The position numbers and the translations under genes were made by a program. DNA of 64,000 nucleotides from Balamuthia mandrillaris (lineage: Eukaryota > Discosea > Longamoebia > Balamuthiidae): positions 44,612 through 108,611 of the forward strand of contig JAVKOQ010000181.1 in the NCBI GenBank assembly GCA_031835245.1. The letters run 5' to 3'. Positions 10,334 to 21,449 of the stretch are shown here, in pieces. The notes below the pieces were generated by a model that was not told the DNA's origin, did not search any database, and saw only the letters and a list, made by a program, of their open reading frames with translations. Position 1 is the first letter of the stretch, and each line of letters starts with the position of its first letter.

Positions 10334-11437
10334 ATGTTGGCGGAAGGAGAGGAGGATTTGATCGCCGAGGAAGGACTGGAGGAGGAGGAGGAGGCGGAAG
10401 ACCTCGTTTTGGCGCTGGAGCAAGGAAATGGGAGGCGGGCTGAGGAGAACGAACCCATCGTCTCAGAGGACACGATAAAGAGAAGCGGCGGCGCTCGTCT
10501 CTCCATGGACAGCCCCGAGCTTAAGGTTACGAGAGGACGGGGGTCGTCCCCCGCCGCCGCTCTGCCTGAAAGTCTTTTCGACCAAGAAGAGCTGAGCTAT
10601 GGGGCCACCGAAGTGGAGCTATTGGGACGATTGGGTGCAGAGCAAGCCACTCTCCTTCAAAGCTTGTTGCAGCAACACACAACAACAGAAGAAGACACAC
10701 AGCTGAAAGACGGTGGAGAGAGTTCCTCTTCTTCTTCGTCTTCCTCTTCTTCAGCAAATGAACGACTGCTAGCAGTGGAAGTGCCCTCCTTTTGGATCTG
10801 CAACCGAGTGCTGGTCATCGTGTCCGTGCTCGGCACGATAGGCTTCGTGGTGGCCATTGGCCTCGTGTCTGCCCCACAGATCCGCGCCTCCCCCGACCTG
10901 TTGCTCCTGGGCGTCTTCCCGGTGGTTCTCGTGGTGCTCTTCCTCAACTTCAAGCTCTTCCAACAGCGACGCTTCTTCGCGCTGACCGATCAGCGGGTGC
11001 TCATCTACCAGAAGGGAGGAGGGAACCCCTGCAGCCTGCAGCCCTACACGCTGGTGCAGATCCCCTACGAGGACGTGGTGGAGGTCATCTCCCGCTTCAA
11101 CTGGCTGTTCTTCATGCAGGAGTTGGAGATTAGGAGAAAGTCGGACCGTTGGTTCTCGCCCACCTCCATCTCTCGGCAGTCCGGCGTGAAGCAGGAGTTC
11201 ATCGATGGCATGCCAGCTCTGCGCATTCACATCCTGCAGCACATCATTCAGGATCATGCCGCTCGTGCTGCTGCTGTTGCTCAGCAGCAACAACAGGAGA
11301 AGGAGCAGGAGAATGGTGGTTCTTCTTCCTCTTCTGGAGGAAACAAACCACGAAGAGGAGGAAAAGGAGGAAGAGGAAGGAGAGGAGGGCGAAAGGGCAA
11401 TAGGTCTTCAAAACAATCAACGAACCGCTCTGGCTAA
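10334..11437 (+). CDS. Two-TM membrane protein with a PH-like (bPH/YdbT-type) domain
   Basis: A single exon of 367 residues. The first 150 residues are acidic and Ser-rich and probably face the cytosol. Two hydrophobic helices follow near residues 155-180 (VLVIVSVLGTIGFVVAIGLV) and 185-205. Directly after the second helix comes a domain of about 100 residues starting QQRRFFALTDQRVLIYQ and including YEDVVEVISRFNWLFF. The layout TM-TM then FALTDQRVL resembles bacterial and eukaryotic membrane-anchored PH-like domains (bPH_2 style). The C-terminus is rich in Gly and Arg (RRGGKGGRGRRGG), an RGG-like tail that may bind nucleic acid or acidic membranes. I know no named orthologue. The 3' end faces the Ras gene with 86 bp between stops. 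Confidence 0.75.
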   Translation: MLAEGEEDLIAEEGLEEEEEAEDLVLALEQGNGRRAEENEPIVSEDTIKRSGGARLSMDSPELKVTRGRGSSPAAALPESLFDQEELSYGATEVELLGRLGAEQATLLQSLLQQHTTTEEDTQLKDGGESSSSSSSSSSSANERLLAVEVPSFWICNRVLVIVSVLGTIGFVVAIGLVSAPQIRASPDLLLLGVFPVVLVVLFLNFKLFQQRRFFALTDQRVLIYQKGGGNPCSLQPYTLVQIPYEDVVEVISRFNWLFFMQELEIRRKSDRWFSPTSISRQSGVKQEFIDGMPALRIHILQHIIQDHAARAAAVAQQQQQEKEQENGGSSSSSGGNKPRRGGKGGRGRRGGRKGNRSSKQSTNRSG

Positions 11438-11523
11438 TAGCGTTTGCTGCTATCCCTTTTACTTTTTTACAGTGTTATTTTATCCTTTGTTAGTAACTAT
11501 TTTGTCTTTTTTTTACAATGCAA

Positions 11524-12403
11524 CTAACATAATGCACAACCCGCTCTCTTCATACCATCACCCCTCTTTCTCTTCTTATGTTTCTTCCTGGTTCCCAGCT
11601 TCTTCTCTGATGACGCCAATGACGAAGATAAACAAGCAGAAGATGCCATCTCCTTTTCATTCCGCCAATCGCCGTTCTCTTTCTGCTTCTCACCACGCTG
11701 TTGTTCTTCTACCAATCTCAAAACTTGCTCCACAGCCAACCGAAACATATCATCCACGAGATGCTTGGCTTTGGCAGAGGTCTCGACGAACTTGGCGCCA
11801 AGCTCCTCCGCCAGTTCCATGCCTTCCTCCGTGCTGATAATACGTTCATCCTCCAAATCGCTTTTGTTGCCAACCACCACCAACGCCAATTGTTGTTGTG
11901 GGTTGGAGGACGAGAGATGTTTGCAACGAAGGATGTCTTTGTGAAAGTCTCTGAGGTCCTCAAAGCTGCTGCGAGAGCAGATGGAGTAGACACAGATGAA
12001 GCCATCGCCGGTCCGATAGTAACCGTCACGAAGGTTTGCATAGTCGTCTTGGCCTGCGGTGTCATATATCTCTGTATATTGTTTTGTTTTCTTTAGCGGT
12101 CAGTTTATGTTCTGTGGAAGACGAAGAGAAACAAGCTTACCGATGGAGTAGTCCTTGCCATTGATGTTTATTTGTTTTTTCTTTGATGCATGAGAGGAAG
12201 AGTAAGTCATTGTTAACGGTCGTGACTCAGAGAACATTACACGAAGCAGAAGAGAGAATAAGAAATGAACTGCATACATAAGAGTCTTCCAAAGTTGGGT
12301 CATATTCCTCCACGAATCTACCAGCCGTGTAGGCAATGGTCAGGCAAGACTTTCCAACACCACCATTCCCCAGCATCACCACCCTCAGCGTGTTCTTTGT
12401 CAT
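11524..12403 (-). CDS. Ras-family small GTPase
   Basis: Three exons (12403-12278, 12180-12141, 12071-11524) encode 237 residues. All G motifs are present: GNGGVGKS (P-loop), effector YDPTLEDSY with the switch I Thr, DTAGQDDY (switch II), NKSD and ETSAK. The effector sequence is almost that of Ras/Rap (YDPTIEDSY), so the protein belongs to Ras rather than Rab or Rho. The C-terminal hypervariable region is long and polybasic ([11 protein letters not shown]) and ends in the prenylation box CALC, which indicates plasma-membrane anchoring. The Gly at the Ras position-12 equivalent is kept as GNGG. It likely acts downstream of surface receptors; no partner gene is nearby apart from other signalling genes in the window. 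Confidence 0.92.
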
Positions 12404-12626
12404 GTTGTTGTTGGCCTTTGTGTATGCTGCTCCTCTTTTCCCCCATGAGATCTCAAAACCATGAGACAAAGTGGGATGCACTCGTTTACAAAATCAGCGA
12501 TTCTGTCGAGAAACTCCATCGCTTTAAGGCAAATATAGCAATTATAGATATAGGAAGCAACCAATCTCATCTGGTCAAGCGCGTTGGTGTCCGTGCTGGC
12601 CCGGGATGGTAAACACTCACTCTTGG

Positions 12627-13829
12627 TCAGGAGGGAACAACCGCCATGCCAGCAGAAGCTTCTGGCGTTGTGGCGGCAGAAACAAGATGGAGCCGTTGAC
12701 GGAAGACCTCTAACAGGGCATCCACAGAGGCAATGGGCAGGTAAGTAAGCAAAGGAGTCGCCCCAAAGGAATAGTGGCTGTCCTTGTGATAAAACAAAAG
12801 GGCCTCCCTCTGAAACGTTACAGCTGCTTGCTGCTCCTCTTCCTCTGCTTTGGCTGCAGCAACAGCAATGCTATGCGGATCGCAGCAGTCGTAAAAAGGC
12901 ATGGGCACAAAGGGAAACGGGTTCTGCTCCATTCTCCTGGTGGCGTGCTCTGCATCCTCCATCAGCTTGGTGTTTCGCCAATAGACCCTAAAGCTCGTGT
13001 CGCAGTCATAGTACAAGTGACCCTTCCAACAAACCACATCGAGGACATAATAGATGCCCTTCCCTTCCTCAAACACACAATCCAGGATGCAATAGTTGTG
13101 TAGCTTTCTCCAACCCCCACCGCCGCCACCATTGCTTCTTCCACTGCTGGTCCCACCACCAGCCGGCAGGTTGGAGCTGAACCGGTTGAGAACGGAGCCG
13201 TTGCGGAGGTAAGCTGTGGTCTTGCCGTTGCTGGAGATGACCAAGCATCTTTTGCCGCCGACGGGATAGGGCACTGCGAACCACCTGCTTTCCACCATGG
13301 CGCCTCCATCTTTTTGTTGGATGAGGGCCAAGTCTTCGGGAATGTCGAGCATGGGCTCTGGCAGCATGAGCTGGTCCCGATAGAGGTCTCGGTGATTATG
13401 CCGTTCGCGCCGCTCCGTTCGTGAGCGTCTATTCTGTGTCTTCGCTGCCTCTTCCTTCCCTTCGTCTTTTTCTTCTTCCTCCTCTTCTCCTTCTTGAGGG
13501 CCAAGAGCAAGGCTGCGAGCGTATTGTGTGAGGTCCCTGCGTGCTTTCTTCTGCTTCCTCAAGAATCGTTCGCGCTTCTTGCCCTGTTCCTCATTGATCT
13601 TTTTGAAGTCAGCGAGTCTGGTTTTGGAGTAATGGTGATGGTTTGCGGTGGCACTGCCCAGCGTCTGCGAGAACAAACCTGAAAGAGCGTCCACTGTGGT
13701 CGAGGCTTGTGGACTAGCCAACGATGGGTCGCTGCCCATCGTGAACGATCCACCCCCGGAAGGAGTCCAGGATGCGGCAGCTCCGCCCTCCCTCGCCTCC
13801 TTGTTCTCCTCCCCAGCAGCGCCCCACAT
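12627..13829 (-). CDS. Snurportin-1 (m3G-cap snRNP import adaptor)
   Basis: One exon, 400 residues, starting at the first ATG of the frame. Residues 70-110 form an importin-beta-binding segment (TRLADFKKINEEQGKKRERF, then an Arg/Lys-rich helix RKQKKARRDLTQYARSLALG). The cap-binding domain follows, with WFAVPYPVGGKRCLVISSNG, LRNGSVLNRFSSNLP, NYCILDCVFEE and YYVLDVVCWKGHLYYDCDTS. These match snurportin, which carries trimethylguanosine-capped U snRNPs into the nucleus. Upstream the frame stays open as far as a TTG at 14012, but no ATG lies there, so that part is probably 5' UTR. The gene is divergent from IWS1. Confidence 0.93.
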   Translation of the reverse strand: MWGAAGEENKEAREGGAAASWTPSGGGSFTMGSDPSLASPQASTTVDALSGLFSQTLGSATANHHHYSKTRLADFKKINEEQGKKRERFLRKQKKARRDLTQYARSLALGPQEGEEEEEEKDEGKEEAAKTQNRRSRTERRERHNHRDLYRDQLMLPEPMLDIPEDLALIQQKDGGAMVESRWFAVPYPVGGKRCLVISSNGKTTAYLRNGSVLNRFSSNLPAGGGTSSGRSNGGGGGGWRKLHNYCILDCVFEEGKGIYYVLDVVCWKGHLYYDCDTSFRVYWRNTKLMEDAEHATRRMEQNPFPFVPMPFYDCCDPHSIAVAAAKAEEEEQQAAVTFQREALLFYHKDSHYSFGATPLLTYLPIASVDALLEVFRQRLHLVSAATTPEASAGMAVVPS

Positions 13830-14163
13830 CTCTCCTTCCTTTGCTTCTCGTTCTGCGGTTCGACTCCAGCTGCACGCTATCTCTTTTTTTTTGTTAGGTT
13901 CACAATTGGAGCAGAATTTGTTTACATGCTGTACAGAAAATCTAGCTCCATAACCCTCAAACGTCGACAACAAATGCGCTTTCGTTTGGCAGAAAAAAGG
14001 AAGTGACGGCAAAGAGAGGAGTTCTTGTGCGGAGAGGCCTTGTTGTTGTTAGGACTCACTCCCCTCTCTTCGCAGCCTTCTTCTTCTTTTCCAATTTTTT
14101 GGACTGCTCTTCGAAGGCTTTTGTGACGGTCAGTGTGACTCTTGTTAAAGGAAAAGACAAAGA
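13830..14163. promoter_or_regulatory. Shared upstream region of snurportin and IWS1
   Basis: A 334-bp gap between divergent starts. It holds one GTCGAC at 13963-13968, a poly-T run on the plus strand near 13885 and T-rich stretches near 14090. No convincing coding sequence is present. Confidence 0.5.
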
Positions 14164-16220
14164 ATGGAGGGGCAACAACAACAACAACAGGCTGCCGCGC
14201 CGATGACAACGGAGGCGGAGGAGCAACATCAACCACAGGAACTCCCGCAGCCAACGAACGAAAGCGAGAAGGAGGAGAAGGAAGAGGAGGTGGAGGAGGA
14301 GGGGAAAGAGCAAACACAGGAGAATGGAGGGAATGAGAAAGAGGAGGAAGAACCTCGGCAAAACCAGGAGAAGAAAACAAAGGAGGAGGAGGAACAGGAA
14401 GAGGAGGAAGAAGGAGAACTCAAAGAGGAGAAGGAAGAAGGAGAGATAAAGGATGACGTGGAAGAGGGAAAAAAAGGAGAGGAAGGAGGAGGAGAACCCG
14501 ACTTTCAGACCAAAAGAGAAAACATCTACGCCTCCATTTTTGGTGGCGACGATGAGGAAGACGAGGAAGAAGAACAGGAGGAGCTCAAAAAACTTAAAGC
14601 CAAAATGGGATTGTGTACGTTTGCCTTGTTGTTATTTTGTTTTTTTTTTATTCATTCCGTTCTTTGTCGATTCAAAACTTTCTCACTCCCTTTTAAAAAA
14701 TGCAGCGCTAGGGCTTGAAGGAGGAAAGAAAAGGAAGAAAAAGAAGCTGCGGAAAAAGGGCAGCACGATTGATCTCGACGAGGAGGAGGAAGAGGCCGAA
14801 GGCAAACGCACAAAAGGCAAACGAACCAAAAAGAAAAAGGCCGAAAGCAAAGTACATAACTCTCTCTCCTGTTCTCTCTTCCTCTCCCTCCTCTTCTATC
14901 TCTCTGAATAACGGTTAAATAACGCCGGCGCCAATCCATTAGAAGCAAACCAGAAAGAGAAAGAAAAGGGGAGAAGAAGAAGAAGAGGAAGACGCGGAAG
15001 AAGAAGGTGAAGGGAAACGAAGAAGAGCAGCTGGAGAAGAAGGAGAGGAAGAGGAAGAGGGTTATGACGATGGCGAAGAGGGAAGCCTGCCTCCCAAAGA
15101 ACAGGGTCCATTGGAGGAGGCTCTTGAAAGGCTGAAGAAAGGCAGAAGGAGCCGAAGGAGCATGGTTCCTTCCCAGGACACAGCCATCATGGTCAGCCGC
15201 TTCATTGAAAAGATGGATGAGGCTGCAATGGCGGATGTCGAAGCCAACCGACAGGGCAGCATCGCACTTGCCAAACTCAAACTTCTTCCTGAAGTTGTTG
15301 CTCATCTCAAAAAGTACTCTCTCTCCTCCCTCCTTTCTTTGTTTTGTTGTTTGCTCATTTCTCAAAAAATTATTATTAATAACGATAGGGTGTATCTTCA
15401 AGGACAATTTATAGAGCAGAATGCACTCCCAGTGCTTCGGCGTTGGTTGGAGCCGTTGCCGGATGGCTCATTGCCCAGCCTCAACATTCGCAAAGAGCTC
15501 TTAGGCCTGCTCGGTATGCTCCCTCTTGACAAAGAGCATCTCAAGGATAGCGGACTTGGAAAAGTAGTCATGTTCCTTTGGAAGAGTCCCAAAGAGACCA
15601 AAGAGAACAAGAAGCTGGCTCAAGAGCTGATCCAGCGGTGGAGTAGGCCCATTTTCGAGCTGAGCACTGACTACAAGGATCTCGCTGAGTACGAGAAAGA
15701 CAAAGCTAGGCTCGGTTCTCGCTCTCGGTATGCTTTTATATTTTCTTTTTCTTTTTTTTAATTTCCTTCTAACATAACCTCTTTAAAAGCTTAAACAGGT
15801 CTCTCTCCAGAGAAAGCAACTCTTTAGATTCATCTTCTGCCTCTTCTTCACTCGAATTCAGCTTTGATAGCCAACAAGCTGATGCTCCCAAGGACCAACC
15901 AGGGTAACTCTCTCTTCTCTCTTCTCTTCTCTTCGTTCTCTTCTCTCTTTATTTGTTTCTCACTTTGTCTTGTTTTTTTCGCCCTTTATAGTCTCATTGC
16001 GACCAAGTTGGGTTATGTATCGAGCACTTACCACGCGCGCATTCCAGAACCAGCCTCAAAGGATTACCTTCACCGTCCACAGTCCAACGTGAACGAGGAG
16101 GAGCTACGCGCCAACAAAGCGCTGGCAGAAAGGCGGCTTGGCACCAGCAATCCTCGTCACAAGAAGCTCACCAAGAAGCTCTCCGACTTGAAACTGAAGC
16201 GCAAGTTGCGTGGTGCCTAA
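14164..16220 (+). CDS. IWS1/Spn1 transcription elongation factor
   Basis: Six exons: 14164-14614, 14706-14851, 14943-15313, 15389-15727, 15799-15903 and 15992-16220. The first 230 residues are extremely acidic (Glu-rich) with Lys clusters and likely disordered, as in Spn1/IWS1. The conserved TFIIS N-terminal-type helical domain follows, with IMVSRFIEKMDEAAMADVEA, LRRWLEPLPDGSLPSLNIRK and HLKDSGLGKVVMFL. The C-terminal signature RIPEPASKDYLHRPQSN matches the family. IWS1 binds SPT6 and RNA polymerase II during elongation and links to mRNA export. The third acceptor was chosen as CCATTAG/AAG because the nearer AG breaks the frame. A Ser-rich insert is encoded by exon 5. Confidence 0.92.
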
Positions 16221-16390
16221 CCACTTATACATACACGTTACTAAACTGTTTTTGCATACTTTTTAATCTTCTTTCTCATCTTCATTCTGTCTTTGCTGCT
16301 ATTATAAGTGAAGTTGGAATTCGTCCATTCATTCATTCAAACAGTTTTACAATTGGAAAAGAAAAATAAAAAAAGTTACAAGGAGGCTTC

Positions 16391-19300
16391 TCAACAGTTT
16401 ACAAGAGCAAAGGGTTGGCGCACCGAACGGGATGCTGGCGAAGGTATGTCGTCGTAAACCTTTTCCTTGCCTTTATCTCGCCGACGGGCTGCAGCCGTTG
16501 TTGCTGTCCTTGCTGTTGTTGTTGGTTTGCTCTTGTTGCTTGTTATTGCCGCAGTTGACCGCCGTTCGTTATTATCCGTGTCTTCTTCGTTTTCTTTGTT
16601 GTCTTGCTTTAACTGTGCGACTCTCGCCCGTTCCTTCTTGTTTCCGTTTGGCTTGGTTGTTGCTTGTTTCTTTGTTTTGGAGGAAGCCTGTTCTTTGCTT
16701 CCTTTTCGTTTTCCTTTAGCTCCTTTCTTTCGTGTATTCTTTTGGGGTCTCTTCTCTTCCTCCTCTTCCTCGTCCTCTTTCTCCTCACTCAGTTCATCTT
16801 CCTCCTCTTCTCCATCCTCTTCTTCCTCCGTTCTTCGTTTTCGTTTATCAGAGGCTTTCCGCCGTGATGACGGATCATTCTGTTCCACCTCGGCCTCATC
16901 TCCTTGAACAGTCTCCAACGAAATGGAATCCACTGATTCGAACGTCAACGGGATTGAAGAGAGTAAACGAAGCTTGATGCCGTGATCCAATGGTCCGACA
17001 CCGGTACTGCTGTCCTGTTGCTCTCCTCCGCTTATCGTTATCATTCTGTCATGCTTCTGCGGCCGAATGATGTCGATGTTGCCATTGTTGGCGAGTTGCA
17101 AGATGGCAGCAAACTTCCTGCAAACCTCGTATACCTCGTCACCATCTACCAAGCTCTCAAAACCCACGACCACGCCTTGCCGCTCCTCCTCCTCATCGGC
17201 CTGCGGGTCATCCTCTTGTTGCTGCTCTCTGGGTGGCACCATCTTCCTCACGGGGAACCTCTCCAGAATGCGCTCTCCATAGTCGTGGATGTCAAAGTTA
17301 GGATGAAGGCTCTGCTCCTCGAGGATGGGCTCCAATTTGCTCTTCCATTGGCCAACCCGTTTGGAGAGCGAAGTCTCCACCGCGAAGGCCTCTGCGCTGG
17401 ACAGGTAGTTCTCAATGTGTCGCCTGCAAAGGTCCTCATAGCTCTCACAATGCTCTATACCTCCAGCAGATGCGGCAGAGTAGTTACTGCCCATCCAGTC
17501 GGTGCCTCCATCATCCAGGGCCATCGGAGGAGGTGCGCCATCACCGTTGGCGGACGAGAAAGAGGAATGCATGGGAAGCAATCCATCGTCCACGTCATCA
17601 TCGTCGTCATCATCAGCTGCTGTAGGGAAACCAAAGTCGTCGTGGCCATAGTCATCAAATGGAACTGCATTGTCGCCAGAAGAGGAAGCAGCAGCAGAGC
17701 TACTGCCACCACTGGCAAGATTGTTGGAGGCCATGTAGTCTTGTTCTATCTGCTCGAACCGATCGAGACCGTCAACCAGTTCGACTTGTTGGTGAGCAGC
17801 GCTCATTTGCTGAATCTCTTCCTCCTCTTCCTCGTATCCATAAAAGATTTCTACGCCGCCTTTCTGCTTCTTGTTCTTGCTCTCCCTGACTTGCTTCCTC
17901 GCGTTCAATCTCCGTTTCATTTCGAGGGCGTAAAGATACTTGAACTCGGGAAGATAGGGTCCCCTTACGGACCGCAGAGAGCACACGTCTTCCTGTTCTT
18001 GCTCTTGTTCATCTTCTTCCGTCTTGTTGCTTTCCTCCGATGACGGCGGTGGTTTGTCTTTGCCTCCTCGTTTTCGTTTGCTGGAAGTAGAGGGACCTCC
18101 AAGGCTCTCTGGAAGTTTCCACGTCTTTCCTTTCTTCAGCGGTCTCTCCTGTAGCTCGTTCAAATGCGGATTCAACGTTGCCCAATAGTCAACCGGATCT
18201 TCTTGAACAGGTTCCTCGTGCTCTTCCGTGATGCGCTCCTTTTCCATTAGCTTTTTTCTAGTTGTTGTGGATGAGCCTTGCCCTTGTTGCTGCTGTTGCG
18301 CGTTTGTTGCGACAAAGCCACCACCATCATTTTCCATTCTTTCTCTCAGTTGTGCCATCACAGTTGACCCTTCTCCTTCCTGCGCATTCTTGGCTGCCTC
18401 AGCACGTCGCTTTGCCTCCTCTTCATCAATCTCCTCATCGTCGTCAGTCAAGTCTTCTTGCACATCGTCATCATCGTCATCACCGATATGGCTTCTACGA
18501 AGTCCTCCTACTTCAAACTCAACGTTGGTGTTGTCTCTGTTGTGTTGTTGGTTTGTGCTACCGTTATTCTCCCAAATGCTGTTCTTGCCGCTCAGTTTGT
18601 CCTCGTCTTCTAACAGGAGAGCGCCCGACGGATGCACCGCGCATGTATTCATCCTAAAGTCGGTTCTCCGAGTACCATCGCTGACGCCTTCCTCGGCGCT
18701 GAGCGGCATCAAGGCCAGTGGCGCCCTGGTGAGAGCGTATTCTTTTAATCGGGTTTCCATGCGGCGATGTGGACTCTCCACCAAGTCGATGTTATCTGAC
18801 TCTGCAGAGGAGAAAACAAGTTTGCAAGCGAGTAAGTAAACAGAAGAAAGAGAGCAGCGAGAAAAACAAAGAACGAACCTTCTATGTCATCCAGAGTTAA
18901 AAACTCTGTTTCTTTCTCTTCGAACTCAGCAACATCCCTGTCGTTGCCTTCCTTATCCACCGAAGTCCTCTGTTTCTTTCTTTAACAACATAATAGTAGA
19001 GGAGAACGAAAGGGAGAGAGAGAGAGAGAGAGAGAGGGGTAGAGAAGGGAGAAGAACGTTTTTTCTCAAAAATAATTGTAATTGCCAAAGGGAAGCGAGA
19101 CAAACCTTTCAATCAGGAAATCAAGAGTTTGATAGAGCAAAAGGTACAAGTATTCCACTTTTTTGGAGTAGATGCAAGTAGAGCCTTGGATCAGCAACGC
19201 AGCTGCAAAGCGCGGAAGAAGAAGAAACGAAAAAGAGGTAAGAAAACCAAGATGGCTTAAAAAAACAAAATAATAAAACCTTCCGCAAAGTTGAGCGTTT

Positions 19301-19537
19301 TCCCCACGTCCTCAAACGAAAACGTGATCTTCTCTAGTTCTTGGAGGTACTCCTCCAACTCGCTCGCAATATCTATATTCCAATTCTGTGCGAGATCTCT
19401 GCGTCGTCACACACACAAAATCAGCGCACATGTTTGATTTCAGAATTTGTTTTTTTTTTCCTTTAACAAAAATAAAGCTCATCAAACCTAATGGGCTGCA
19501 ACAAGTGCAAATACCGGCTCTCTGTGTCTGCACTCAT
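16391..19537 (-). CDS. Condensin II complex subunit H2 (NCAPH2)
   Basis: Five exons (19537-19488, 19398-19280, 19202-19106, 18967-18879, 18801-16391) encode about 920 residues. The N-terminus matches the condensin-II kleisin: [50 protein letters not shown]. This end contacts SMC2. The middle is acidic and disordered (DDDDDDDV runs, poly-Glu). The conserved C-terminal region contains [36 protein letters not shown] and [16 protein letters not shown], the winged-helix part that meets SMC4. A very Lys/Glu-rich tail follows ([15 protein letters not shown]) and may be a nuclear localisation signal. Its presence implies the organism has condensin II and not only condensin I. Confidence 0.92.
19015..19035 (-). 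repeat. Short (CT)n on the sense strand of NCAPH2 intron 3
   Basis: A short GA run on the plus strand lies within the intron before the fourth coding exon of the condensin gene. Confidence 0.8.
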
Positions 19538-19697
19538 CTTTCTTTCTTTCTTTCTTCTTCTTATTCTCTCATCCACAAAAAACGGTCAATTTTCTTTTCT
19601 TTTTTAAAGAGAAAAAACCAAAATGTAAAAAAAAAAAAATGAACAACAAAAAAAGTAAAACAAAAAAGGCGGGAAAATTTTGGCGGGAAGAATTGTT

Positions 19698-19715
19698 GTC
19701 GACGAATATGTCGAC
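19698..19715. promoter_or_regulatory. Pair of GTCGAC palindromes upstream of NCAPH2
   Basis: GTCGAC at 19698-19703 and 19710-19715 lie about 160-180 bp upstream of the NCAPH2 start codon and just past the stop of the GT8 gene. A promoter function is inferred from the same motif in other upstream regions. Confidence 0.45.
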
Positions 19716-19720
19716 AGAAA

Positions 19721-21195
19721 TTACAACAGGATTTCTGCTGCGGAGAGCGATCGTTCCTCTTCCTTTTGTTTTCTGAGCCTTCGTTGTTCCTCTCGTTGCT
19801 GCCGTGCTTTGAACCGACTAGAATGGTGCGAGAAGGAAATAGCATTATTATAAATGAGGCCATTTGTGTTGATGAGGAAAATTAAAAAGCTGGAAAAGAG
19901 AAGAACCTGTATTCCAAGGGCAGGCGATAAGGTCTCCACAACTTCTTCCAAATGCCATCAGGGTTCCAGGGCTTACGATCTCCGTTCCACTCAATCACGC
20001 CGTTGCCTATCAGTTTATTCTCTTCATGATCTGGCGGTCTCTCGGTTGGTCTATAGGGAAACCCTAAGCTTATATGGTGTTCCCACCCAACTTATTGTAT
20101 TGGGAAGAGTGGTTAAACATTCGCAGCGAAAAACCAGTCAGCAAACATATAGTAGCTGCGCGATCCAGTAAATAAAATGATAGATGTTTCACCTGTTTCT
20201 TTAAGGTTCTCATAGGTATGGTAGAACACAGCCATAAGAGGAGGTTGAGAGCCACATATATAGAGTTTCTCCTCCAAGTTGGCCTGCATCCATCGCTCCA
20301 ACTTCTCAGTGATGCCTTGCTTTTGCCACTCTTCAATGTCAGCTACATAAACTCCAGCTTCAAACGCACAGTCGCTACCAAACATCTTCTGCTCAACATA
20401 TTTTTTGTTAATCCTTCCCGTGGGATAAGAAAAGCAGAGAACGATATTAAAAAAGGAGGAGAGGCAAGCAGGAGACAAAGAAATAAATAAAACAATGAAA
20501 ACAAGAAAACGAACCTGAATAAGAGGATGGTCGACTTCAAAGTAATGCTGATATCTAGCACCACAGTTTTCAAATACAGCAAAGACAGGCGGCTCTCCTG
20601 GTCTCTGCTGAAGCAACGGATCCAATTCAAAGCGAGAGGCATCTGCATGCGGCCTGTTCTCCGCCGTATCGGTAAGAAGAGCTTTTTTATACAGCTCCGC
20701 TATATCCCTGGTAAATATGGTGTCCGCGTCCACGTAGACTATCTTCTTTAGGTCCGGCCAGTGATGGTACACGTAGAAGCGAGCAAAGTTCAAGTCGTTG
20801 ATGAGGCGCCGCCAGTCCTCCGCCTCGTGCACCAAATACTTGCCTTGCACTAAGGAGCGATTGAATGCTTGCACGTCCAAGTGATAGATCTTGGGCAGGT
20901 CTCCTTCGCCCTGATTCAAGTAAGTCTCCAACCAGAGCTGCAAGTAGGGCATGTCCTCCTCGGAGGTGAGGATCTTGAAGCGAAGGTCCTGCGGGCGAGA
21001 GGCGTGTTTGAGGATGGAATGGAGGGACGCTCCTAGGCCTTCGATGTAACCTCCATCCACGCAATAGATAACGTCCACTTTCTCCTGGGAAACGAGCGAC
21101 CCAGTTCCAGCCTGAGGCTCCCTTGTCTCAGCAGCACCACGCGGCAACGACGACAGCAAGACAACGCCCAAAAGACAGAACCAGACGACTTTCAT
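19721..21195 (-). CDS. Glycosyltransferase family 8-like enzyme, secretory pathway
   Basis: Four exons (21195-20515, 20388-20193, 20063-19907, 19817-19721) encode 376 residues. The start at 21195 gives a clean signal peptide or anchor (VVWFCLLGVVLLSSLPRG); an in-frame ATG at 21246 would add 17 residues, many of them basic. The domain opens with DVIYCVDGGYIEGLGASLHS, has the metal- and nucleotide-sugar-binding YVDADTIFTRD near residue 155, and a second GT8 landmark MFGSDCAFEAGVYVADIEEW. The segment IEWNGDRKPWNP is also typical of GT8 (xylosyl-, galacturonosyl- and LARGE-type enzymes). The donor sugar cannot be told from the sequence. The C-terminus is a charged helix (RQQREEQRRLRKQKEEERS). It probably works in the ER or Golgi on glycoproteins. 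Confidence 0.85.
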
Positions 21196-21449
21196 GCTGT
21201 GGGGCTTCTTTCTTCTTTGTTTTCTTAAACACGTCAGCCTAATCATATAACAAATAATTCAAATCTCAATTAATTTAAACTGACCAATCGCATCAATCCG
21301 AAACACGTGGCATTCCTCCATTGGCCAAAAAAGTCATAATAAGGCATTATATTATACACGCAGAAAAACGTACGAGGAACGCCAATACAAATACAATGCC
21401 AAAAGTTTTTGGTTGTTCGGAAGAAGAACCCTAACATAAATATCAGGGA

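Noticed and set aside
13830-14012. N-terminal extension of snurportin up to 14012
   Set aside because: The frame is open but contains no ATG before 13829 and the extra residues show no conservation.
14903-14990. Acceptor AACCAG/AAAGAG for IWS1 exon 3
   Set aside because: It shifts the frame to an Arg-rich reading and loses the conserved domain downstream. The AG eighteen bases before keeps phase.
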